This document shows positions 1 through 5,743 of a stretch of DNA of 11,442 nt, one piece after another (the first letter of the stretch is position 1; each line of letters starts with the position of its first letter). The stretch covers positions 1 through 11,442 of the forward strand of contig CAKSPL010000022.1 of the NCBI GenBank assembly GCA_934481325.1, given 5' to 3'. The notes beneath the pieces were generated by a model, which did no database searches, had not been told where the DNA came from, and was given only the letters and a program-made list of their open reading frames with translations. The stretch comes from an uncultured Eubacteriales bacterium (GTDB lineage: Bacteria > Bacillota > Clostridia > Oscillospirales > CAG-272). The position numbers and the translations under genes were made by a program.

Positions 1-678
1 GACAAGGATACGGAAAAACTGAACGAAAAAGCGGCACGGCTGGGGTTTGTACCCGCCGCAAGCCTTCGCGCGGGAGTGGAAACGGCAGATACGGTGCTGA
101 TGGCCTGCAAGCCCGACAAGGTGGAGGGTGTGGTGGCGGAAATCCGCGATTTGCTCCCCGGAAAAGCGTTGCTTTCCATTGCGCTGGGGTGGGATCACGC
201 CCGCTATGCGGCGATTCTGCCGGAGGGGGTGCGGGTGCAGTTTGTGATGCCCAACACGCCCGCGCTGGTCGGCAGTGGGGTGTTTTTGTTTGAGGAAACC
301 AATTCGCTCACGGCGGAAGAACTGGCAGAGGTCAAGACCCTGTTTTCGGCACTCGGCAAGGTGTTTGTGCTACCCTCGGCGCAGATGGGCGTGGGCGGTG
401 CAATCACGGGGTGCGGACCCGCATTTGTAGACCTGATGATTGAGGCATTTGCCGATGCGGGCGTGCTTTACGGCTTGCCGCGCGACAAGGCACTGGCAAT
501 GACCTCCGCAATGATTGAGGGGAGCGCAAAACTGCAAAAGGAAACCGGAACGCACCCCGGCGTGCTGAAGGATATGGTCTGCTCTCCCGGCGGCTCCACC
601 ATCCGCGGGGTGGCGGCGTTGGAGGACGCGGGCTTCCGCGCCGCGTGCATTTCCGCAATCCGCGCGATTATGAAGTAA
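1..678 (+). CDS. proC: Pyrroline-5-carboxylate reductase, 5'-truncated by the window edge
   Basis: Catalyses the last step of proline biosynthesis in the cytoplasm: NAD(P)H-dependent reduction of 1-pyrroline-5-carboxylate to L-proline. The frame is open from base 1, so the start lies outside; 225 residues are visible of a family usually about 265-270 long. The missing part is the N-terminal Rossmann strand with its GxGxxG nucleotide-binding loop. Visible family signatures are LMACKPDKV and VMPNTPALVGSGV (Rossmann half), then ITGCGPAF at the start of the helical dimerisation domain and the C-terminal SPGGSTIRGVAALE signature, which contributes to the substrate site. It ends in TAA and converges on rpmB. 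I see no hairpin directly after the stop, so the shared terminator about 200 bases downstream probably ends its transcript. Identification is secure; only the N-terminus and upstream context are unknown. Confidence 0.95.
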   Translation, partial: DKDTEKLNEKAARLGFVPAASLRAGVETADTVLMACKPDKVEGVVAEIRDLLPGKALLSIALGWDHARYAAILPEGVRVQFVMPNTPALVGSGVFLFEETNSLTAEELAEVKTLFSALGKVFVLPSAQMGVGGAITGCGPAFVDLMIEAFADAGVLYGLPRDKALAMTSAMIEGSAKLQKETGTHPGVLKDMVCSPGGSTIRGVAALEDAGFRAACISAIRAIMK

Positions 679-882
679 TAAGGCGTTTCTGCGGGGAGTG
701 GCGCGCCGTTCCGTTGCTTTTTCCCTATTCTTCGCCGAGTAGGGGATACGGTGCTCCCGAAAGGACGGCTCTGCACCCCGTTTGCTTTTCAAGGGAACGC
801 ACTGTTATCTCCGCAAAGCGGCGCGGTGCTCCTTTGCGAACATTGTTTCCGATTATTATGGGGTATTCTTTCATACAAAAAG

Positions 883-911
883 AAAAAACCGGGCGTAAAG
901 CCCGGTTTTTT
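883..911. terminator. Bidirectional intrinsic terminator between proC and rpmB
   Basis: Inverted repeat CCGGGC (889-894), loop GTAAA, GCCCGG (900-905), extended by six A (883-888) pairing with six T (906-911). Read on the minus strand it starts 9 bases after the rpmB stop and is followed by TTTTTT-C-TTTTT, an ideal U-tract. Read on the plus strand the T-run also follows the stem, so it can stop proC transcripts too. Confidence 0.9.
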
Positions 912-919
912 CGATTCTC

Positions 920-1105
920 TTATGCGCGGTTCACTTTGCCGGAACGCAGGCAACGAGAACAAACAGCCACCGTCGTGGGCGTGCCGTCAACAATCGCTCT
1001 TACTTTGCGGATGTTGGGCTTCCAGGTACGGTTGGTCTTACGGTTGGAGTGGGAAACGTTCTGACCGAACACCACACCTTTTCCGCAAATGCTGCACTTT
1101 GCCAT
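920..1105 (-). CDS. rpmB: 50S ribosomal protein L28, zinc-binding (C+) form
   Basis: Structural protein of the large ribosomal subunit, 61 residues, the normal length for bacterial L28. It opens MAKCSICGKG and carries two CxxC pairs, C4/C7 and C49/C52, characteristic of the zinc-ribbon (C+) version. The SNRKTNR and TWKPNI stretches are typical of L28. The frame is open 15 codons further upstream, but the start at 1105 is chosen because a perfect AGGAGG (1114-1119) lies 8 bases before it and because L28 proteins begin here. It is monocistronic by its own promoter (1174-1202), although readthrough from the mtaB operon is possible because no terminator separates the upstream stop from this promoter. 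It ends at the shared terminator 883-911. Confidence 0.97.
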   Translation of the reverse strand: MAKCSICGKGVVFGQNVSHSNRKTNRTWKPNIRKVRAIVDGTPTTVAVCSRCLRSGKVNRA

Positions 1106-1122
1106 TTCTGACACCTCCTGTC

Positions 1123-1136
1123 GCACCCGAGGGTGC
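1123..1136 (-). promoter_or_regulatory. Small leader hairpin just upstream of the rpmB ribosome binding site
   Basis: In the rpmB mRNA leader, GCACC-CUCG-GGUGC can form a 5-bp stem with a 4-base loop (a sixth C-G pair would leave only a 2-base loop). It ends 3 bases before AGGAGG and is flanked by the direct repeat GACAG. It could set ribosome access or be a binding site for L28 autoregulation; that role is only an inference. Confidence 0.4.
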
Positions 1137-1173
1137 CTGTCGTTGATCATCTGTTTTTATCGCAACGGTGCTT

Positions 1174-1202
1174 ATTATAGCACAGCTTTTTCCGAATTGC
1201 AA
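1174..1202 (-). promoter_or_regulatory. rpmB promoter with extended -10 and A-rich UP element
   Basis: On the minus strand: -35 TTGCAA (1197-1202), exactly 17 bases, then -10 TATAAT (1174-1179) preceded by TGC, an extended -10. Directly upstream of the -35 (1203-1222) is an almost pure A-tract, the position and composition of an UP element contacted by the alpha subunit C-terminal domain. The tract overlaps the stop codon of the upstream gene. Predicted transcription start is near 1167, giving a leader of about 60 bases. Confidence 0.88.
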
Positions 1203-1219
1203 GTGTTTTTTTATTTTTT

Positions 1220-2602
1220 TTACATTTTCTCGGAAAGAACCCGCCGCAACCCGCCGAAATCGCCTGTGCGTACCCCGTCAACTGCACCCTCGGGCAGGGG
1301 GACAGGTGCGCCGGCTTTCCGTTCGGCACATAGGAAAACGGTCAAACGCGGGTGCGCGATTCGCTCGTCCTCCACGGCAAGCTGCTCCGTCGTGGGCAAA
1401 ACCAATTCCGCCGCCGTGCGGTGGTAGCCGAACAGGAGCGGCAGGGCTTCGGCGGTGGCGGCAGCCCGCGCGTCGTTCGGCGGCAATTCCAGCACCGCGC
1501 CCATCCGCACGGCGGAAAGTTCCGCTCCGTGCGCGGCAAGTGCCGCAAGGCATCTTGCAACCGAATACGGAACCTCGGAGCCGGTGCAAACGCCCGCGAG
1601 AAGGAACCGGTCGTTTTCGGTCAGGTGTACTTCGCCCGGGGCGGCTTGCGGGACCTTCGGCGTGAGTGCCATCGGTGCCGAGGTGGCAAGCAAGGGGAAA
1701 AAGTCGGCAGGCAACGTGCAAAAGGGTTGGGGACCCGCACGGAGGGTCAGCATCCGCGTGCCGGTAAGAGAGCCGAACAGCACCAATCTCGGGTTTGCCT
1801 CACTTGCCAGAACGGGGACGGCGTTTTGCGGGGCGAAAAAGAGGAATGCCCGTTTGCCTGCGGTGAAAAGCACTTCTGAGGGGTTTGCGGGGTCAAAGCC
1901 CGGGAGCAGAGAAAAATCCACATCCAACCCCGCACCTGTCGCGAGATGGGGCAGGATTCCTTCGCCCCCCGTCAGGGCAAGCGGCAGGATTCCCATTGAA
2001 CGGTGCGCACCGAGAAATGCCGATATTTCCTCGGCAAACCGGTCTTCATCCGCCGCGGTCAGCAGATAAAGCATTTTTGCGGCGGGGACAGAGGGGGACT
2101 GCGCGGGGAGCAATGCCGCAGCACAGTTGCCGACGGTGAGCGAAAGACGGGGGGCAACACCCCCACAGGCAACGGCAATGCCCGCGGCGGTGCCGATGCG
2201 CGGAGATTCACCTTGCGCGGGGATTCCCGCACGGACAAGAGCTTTGCCGCAAAGCGACATCAGCTCTTCTGCCGTGGGCGGTGCTTTTGCGCCGATTTCG
2301 CGCGCTTTTTGACAAATATCCCCCCAAATGTGCGCAGTTTCGTCATCTGCGCCCATAATTGCGGCAACCCGCACGCCGGCCGGCATCTGCCGGAAAAGGC
2401 AGAAAACGCGATCCAGGAAACGGAGCTCGGTTTCGGTAGGGTCCCGCAACAGTACCGTGCGGCAGATTTCCCGATACCGCGCAAGTAAGCCCGGAGGGAG
2501 TAAAAGCCCCTCTGCCGCGGCAAAATCGGCAAGTCCCTTGTCCAAAAAACGGAAATTGCGCGTTTTATCGCACGTACCGGGGGCAAATGGCGTTTCGTTC
2601 AT
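1220..2602 (-). CDS. Divergent PurL/AIR-synthase-superfamily-like protein, probably non-catalytic
   Basis: I do not recognise a named family at full length. Seen in the sequence: 460 residues, soluble, no signal peptide or membrane span. Residues about 24-64 (LADFAAAEGLLL, then RDPTETELRFLD at 53-64) closely follow the linker segment of phosphoribosylformylglycinamidine synthase (PurL). The WSDHCRHT-type motif that normally follows is absent; the protein reads RVFCLFRQMP instead. Residues about 210-288 (GGEGILPHLATGAGLDVDF, SEVLFTAGKRAFLFF, VLFGSLTG) follow the pattern of the AIR-synthase C-terminal domain: GG.., E-LF-S--R, iG-v-g. At 460 residues it is far shorter than the about 1200-residue PurL. 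Inference: a paralogue that lost FGAM synthase activity, perhaps a purine-nucleotide sensor or scaffold. Its ATG overlaps the mtaB stop in ATGA (2599-2602) with AAAGGAGA at 2611-2618, so translation is coupled to mtaB. The coding assignment is secure; the family call is tentative. Confidence 0.85.
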   Translation of the reverse strand: MNETPFAPGTCDKTRNFRFLDKGLADFAAAEGLLLPPGLLARYREICRTVLLRDPTETELRFLDRVFCLFRQMPAGVRVAAIMGADDETAHIWGDICQKAREIGAKAPPTAEELMSLCGKALVRAGIPAQGESPRIGTAAGIAVACGGVAPRLSLTVGNCAAALLPAQSPSVPAAKMLYLLTAADEDRFAEEISAFLGAHRSMGILPLALTGGEGILPHLATGAGLDVDFSLLPGFDPANPSEVLFTAGKRAFLFFAPQNAVPVLASEANPRLVLFGSLTGTRMLTLRAGPQPFCTLPADFFPLLATSAPMALTPKVPQAAPGEVHLTENDRFLLAGVCTGSEVPYSVARCLAALAAHGAELSAVRMGAVLELPPNDARAAATAEALPLLFGYHRTAAELVLPTTEQLAVEDERIAHPRLTVFLCAERKAGAPVPLPEGAVDGVRTGDFGGLRRVLSEKM

Positions 2603-3912
2603 TCCGCTATCTCTCCTTTCAGGTATTTTTCGCCCACCGAAAGCAGGCGCACGGGGTGTAATTCCGCGTGTAATGGGCGGTCACTCCTTACGCCGACCTC
2701 CAAAAAGTCGGCAGTGTGCCCCACGGCGATACCGCCCGAAAAACTTTCAAATAACACTTCGCGGAGCGGGTTTTCCAATGCCCGTGTGAGGATGGCACGG
2801 TGCATCCGCTCCCCCTCGGCAATCAGCGCGGCGGAGCGTTCCTTTTTGACCTCTGCCGGGATCTGATTCGGCATTGCTGCCGCCACGGTGCCTGCCCGCC
2901 TGGAATAGGCAAATATATGCATATGGAGAAAATCCGCTTCTTTTGCAAAGGAGAGCGTGTCGGCAAAATCCGCCTCACTCTCGCCGGGAAAGCCCACGAT
3001 AAAGTCCGCTGTCAATTGTAAATGCGGGATTGCCGCGCGGAGCCGCCGGATGCCGTCCAGTGCCATTTCGCGGTTGTATTTGCGCTTCATCGCCGCAAGC
3101 ACGGCAGAGCTTCCGCTTTGCACCGACAGATGAAAATGCGGTGCCAGATGGGAAAGCCCGGCAATTTTTCCGACAAACTCTTCCCGGAAAAGCGAGGGGT
3201 CAAGGGAGCCGAGCCGGATGCGTCCGATTCCCGGCAGGGCATCCACCTCCCGCAACAGCTCCGGCAGAGCCGCGTGCCCGAAATCCCGCCCGTAGGAGGC
3301 GGTTTCAATGCCGGTCAGCACCACCTCGCGGCATCCGCCGGCAATCAGCCCCCGCACCTCGGCAAGTACATCCTCCGGTGCTTTGGAGCGTACCCTTCCG
3401 CGCGCTCCGGGAATGGCACAGTAGGTGCAGTGATTTTCGCATCCGTCCTCGATTTTGACGTAAGCGCGCGTGCGCTCAAACCTGGTGATGGTCATCTGCT
3501 CAAACGGCGCGCAATCCACATCCCCCCGCACAATCACGGGTGCGGTGCGTGCCGTGTCTCCCAGCAAACGCTTTGCCGCCGCCACCACTGCCAGCTTGTC
3601 GGTATTGCCGCATACAAAATCCACACCGGGGATTTTTGCCGCGGCATCGGGGTGCGATTGCGAAAAGCATCCCGTAACAAGGATTTTCGCGCCCGGTGCC
3701 TGTTTGTGTACCCGGCGGATCAGCTGACCCGCCTTGCGGTCGGATTCTCCGGTTACGGTGCAGGTGTTGATGACATATACATCGCAAACCGCATCTCCCG
3801 GAAGCACCGAAAACCCCGCGCGCTCAAACGCCTCGGCAATGGCTTCGCTTTCGTATTGATTGACCTTGCACCCCTGCGTCAACACGGCAACGGTGTTCTT
3901 TTTTTCTGCCAT
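2599..3912 (-). CDS. mtaB: tRNA (N6-L-threonylcarbamoyladenosine-37-C2)-methylthiotransferase MtaB
   Basis: Radical-SAM enzyme that adds a methylthio group to t6A at position 37 of ANN-decoding tRNAs, giving ms2t6A. The 437 residues show the full three-part layout. The N-terminal domain binds the auxiliary [4Fe-4S] cluster through C15 (TQGCKVNQ), C51 (NTCTV) and C82 (TGCFSQ). The radical-SAM core has C158-x3-C162-x2-C165 (DGCENHCTYCAIPGARG). A C-terminal TRAM-like tRNA-binding domain spans about 378-437. TQGCKVNQYES distinguishes MtaB-type proteins from MiaB and RimO. A start at 3912 is supported by AAAGGA (3921-3926) 8 bases upstream. It is the first gene of a minus-strand operon, transcribed from a promoter divergent to that of upp, and its stop overlaps the next start by four bases. 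Confidence 0.96.
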   Translation of the reverse strand: MAEKKNTVAVLTQGCKVNQYESEAIAEAFERAGFSVLPGDAVCDVYVINTCTVTGESDRKAGQLIRRVHKQAPGAKILVTGCFSQSHPDAAAKIPGVDFVCGNTDKLAVVAAAKRLLGDTARTAPVIVRGDVDCAPFEQMTITRFERTRAYVKIEDGCENHCTYCAIPGARGRVRSKAPEDVLAEVRGLIAGGCREVVLTGIETASYGRDFGHAALPELLREVDALPGIGRIRLGSLDPSLFREEFVGKIAGLSHLAPHFHLSVQSGSSAVLAAMKRKYNREMALDGIRRLRAAIPHLQLTADFIVGFPGESEADFADTLSFAKEADFLHMHIFAYSRRAGTVAAAMPNQIPAEVKKERSAALIAEGERMHRAILTRALENPLREVLFESFSGGIAVGHTADFLEVGVRSDRPLHAELHPVRLLSVGEKYLKGEIAE

Positions 3913-3943
3913 AATCTCAGTCCTTTTTCTTCTTATCCTTTAT

Positions 3944-3972
3944 ATTTTATCACATTCCCCGCGCGGGGTCAA
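3944..3972 (-). promoter_or_regulatory. mtaB promoter, extended -10
   Basis: On the minus strand: -35 TTGACC (3967-3972), 17-base spacer, -10 TAAAAT (3944-3949) preceded by TGA (extended -10). The predicted start near 3937 leaves a short leader of about 25 bases that contains the AAAGGA site. The spacer is largely occupied by a GC palindrome (separate entry). Confidence 0.75.
3957..3968. repeat. Perfect 12-bp palindrome inside the mtaB promoter
   Basis: CCCCGCGCGGGG, a perfect self-complementary 12-mer, lies in the spacer of the mtaB promoter and shares two bases with its -35 hexamer, in otherwise AT-rich intergenic DNA. It could be an operator or only a chance GC block. Confidence 0.5.
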
Positions 3973-4011
3973 CAAGGCGCGAAAACTTTTGTACCTTTTT
4001 TTCATTTTCTA

Positions 4012-4040
4012 TTGAAAAAACGGGAAGAGTGGAGTATAAT
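4012..4040 (+). promoter_or_regulatory. upp promoter
   Basis: -35 TTGAAA (4012-4017), 17-base spacer, -10 TATAAT (4035-4040). A second overlapping TATAAT (4040-4045) follows. The predicted start is near 4047, so the leader is only about 25 bases and too short for a PyrR attenuator. This promoter probably drives upp, the pseudouridine synthase gene and lnt. Confidence 0.88.
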
Positions 4041-4071
4041 ATAATGCGAAATAAAGCAAAGGAGAACGAAA

Positions 4072-4701
4072 ATGAGTAACTTACACGTGATTGATCACCC
4101 CCTCATCACCCATAAGCTTTCCATTATGCGTAACAAAAAAACCGGCTCCAAGGACTTTCGCGAGCTGCTCAACGAGATCGCGATGCTGATGGGCTACGAG
4201 CTCACCCGCGATCTGCCGCTTGAAACCGTGCATATCGAAACCCCGATTACCAAGATGGAGGCAAAAATGATCTCCGGCAAAAAGATTGCCATCGTGCCGA
4301 TTCTGCGCGCGGGGCTCGGAATGGTGGACGGATTGCAGAGCCTGGTTCCGGTTGCCAAGGTCGGTCATATCGGGATGTACCGTGACCCCGAAACGCACGA
4401 GCCGGTGGAATATTACTGCAAGTTGCCTGCCGATATTGAACAGAGACTGGTAATCCTGGTTGACCCGATGCTGGCAACCGGCGGCTCCGCTGTGGACGCC
4501 CTTTCCAAGCTCAAGGAGCACGGCTGCACGCACATCCGCTTTATGTGCCTGGTAGCGGCACCCGAGGGCGTGAAGAGAGTGCAGGAGGCGCACCCCGACG
4601 TGGAGATTTACACTGCCGCGCTGGATGAACGCCTGAACGAGCACGCATACATCATCCCGGGTCTCGGTGACGCGGGCGACCGTATCTTCGGCACACTGTA
4701 A
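4072..4701 (+). CDS. upp: Uracil phosphoribosyltransferase
   Basis: Cytosolic pyrimidine-salvage enzyme: uracil + PRPP -> UMP + PPi. The 209 residues match the usual family length. The PRPP-binding loop is DPMLATGGSA (131-140), and the uracil-binding C-terminal segment IIPGLGDAGDR (194-204) is complete, as are the N-terminal VIDHPLITHKLS and the central PILRAGLGM. The start is supported by AAAGGAGA (4058-4065) ending 6 bases before the ATG. It is first in a plus-strand operon. The leader shows no regulatory structure, but a strong hairpin follows the stop codon and may adjust expression of the downstream genes. No odd features. Confidence 0.98.
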   Translation: MSNLHVIDHPLITHKLSIMRNKKTGSKDFRELLNEIAMLMGYELTRDLPLETVHIETPITKMEAKMISGKKIAIVPILRAGLGMVDGLQSLVPVAKVGHIGMYRDPETHEPVEYYCKLPADIEQRLVILVDPMLATGGSAVDALSKLKEHGCTHIRFMCLVAAPEGVKRVQEAHPDVEIYTAALDERLNEHAYIIPGLGDAGDRIFGTL

Positions 4702-4715
4702 GATATGAACTTTCC

Positions 4716-4745
4716 GAAATTCGGCAGCACACACTGCCGAATTTC
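4716..4745 (+). other. Strong intercistronic hairpin without U-tract (upp / pseudouridine synthase gap)
   Basis: GAAATTCGGCAG (4716-4727), loop CACACA, CTGCCGAATTTC (4734-4745): 12 perfect base pairs filling most of the 64-base gap. The bases after the stem (TGTTATCGG) are not a U-tract, so efficient intrinsic termination is unlikely. The stem ends 7 bases before the GGAGG (4753-4757) of the next gene. Plausible roles are upp 3'-end stabilisation after processing, partial attenuation, or control of downstream translation. Confidence 0.8.
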
Positions 4746-4765
4746 TGTTATCGGAGGAAAAAGAA

Positions 4766-5725
4766 ATGAGGGAACTGACCGTAGGGAAAAACGACGCGGG
4801 GCAACGCCTGGACAAGTTTCTTTCCAAAGCGGTGCGCGGGCTTCCGTTTTCGATGATGTACAAAGCCATCCGCACCAAGAAAATCAAGGTCAACCGTGCG
4901 CGCGCCAAGGAAAATCAGATGCTGGCAACGGGGGACACGGTACAGCTTTTTCTCCGTGACGAGTTTTTCGAGGCACCGACCGGGGACATCGGCACGCTTT
5001 CGGGCATCCGCCCCAAAATTTCGGTGATTTACGAGGACGAAAATATTCTCCTGCTGAACAAACGCCCCGGCGTGCTGGTACACGAGGACACGGACGGCGG
5101 GGAGAACACGCTGATTCTGCATATCAAGGCGTATCTTTATCAAAAAGGGGAATACGACCCTGCGGGAGAGCTGTCGTTTGCGCCCGCGCTCTGCAACCGG
5201 ATTGACCGCAACACGGGCGGAATCGTGATTGCGGCGAAAAACGCCGGGGCATTGCGCGAGATGAACGAAAAAATCAAACGCAACGAAACCTCCAAATTCT
5301 ACCTCTGCGCGGTACACGGCAAAATGCCGCAAAAGGCGGCAACGCTGGTGGGCTTTTTGCGCAAGGACGCGGCAACAAACACCGTAACGGTATCCGAAAA
5401 GCCGTTGCCGGGCGGCAAAAACATCATCACCAAATACCGCGTACTTGCCGAAAAAGGCGACCGGAGCCTGTTGGAGGTGGAGCTGGTGACCGGGCGCACC
5501 CACCAGATCCGTGCGCATCTTGCGTTTACCGGGCATCCGTTGCTCGGGGACGGAAAATACGGGCATAACCGGGCGGATCGTGCCGAAGGCTATAAATATC
5601 AGGCGTTATACGCGTGGCGGTTGCGCTTTGATTTTATGGACGACGGCGGGGTGCTGGGATACCTGCGGGGCAGGGAATTTACCATCCCGCGCGAGGATGT
5701 TTGGTTTTTGAAGGATTTTGAATGA
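4766..5725 (+). CDS. RluA-family pseudouridine synthase with N-terminal S4 domain
   Basis: Isomerises specific uridines to pseudouridine in rRNA or tRNA; the exact target cannot be read from sequence. The 319 residues contain an N-terminal S4-like RNA-binding domain (about 11-65: RLDKFLSKAVRGLP, IKVNR) and an RluA catalytic domain. The catalytic aspartate is D147 in LCNRIDRNTGG (142-152). The family consensus here is HRLDxxTSG, so the flanking His and Ser are replaced by Asn and Gly while the Asp is kept. The C-terminal LVTGRTHQIRAHLA and GHPLLGDGKYG motifs are intact. The start has GGAGG (4753-4757) 8 bases upstream. It follows upp after the hairpin and precedes lnt by 18 bases, so co-transcription is likely. 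It could be an RluC- or RluD-type protein; I leave the symbol blank. Confidence 0.93.
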   Translation: MRELTVGKNDAGQRLDKFLSKAVRGLPFSMMYKAIRTKKIKVNRARAKENQMLATGDTVQLFLRDEFFEAPTGDIGTLSGIRPKISVIYEDENILLLNKRPGVLVHEDTDGGENTLILHIKAYLYQKGEYDPAGELSFAPALCNRIDRNTGGIVIAAKNAGALREMNEKIKRNETSKFYLCAVHGKMPQKAATLVGFLRKDAATNTVTVSEKPLPGGKNIITKYRVLAEKGDRSLLEVELVTGRTHQIRAHLAFTGHPLLGDGKYGHNRADRAEGYKYQALYAWRLRFDFMDDGGVLGYLRGREFTIPREDVWFLKDFE

Positions 5726-5743
5726 CCGGAGAGGGGTGAAGCT

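Noticed and set aside
679..882. A small gene or RNA in the gap after proC
   Set aside because: No ribosome site with a plausible short frame, no tRNA-like fold, only weak short inverted repeats (for example CCCTA/TAGGG at 723-744).
1105..1150. An upstream start for L28 adding 15 residues
   Set aside because: The extension would cover the AGGAGG site and a leader stem, and known L28 proteins start at MAK-C.
3022..4044. Long open frame on the plus strand opposite mtaB
   Set aside because: It mirrors the codons of mtaB, lacks a ribosome site and encodes a low-complexity, His/Arg/Gly-rich product typical of antisense frames in GC-rich DNA.
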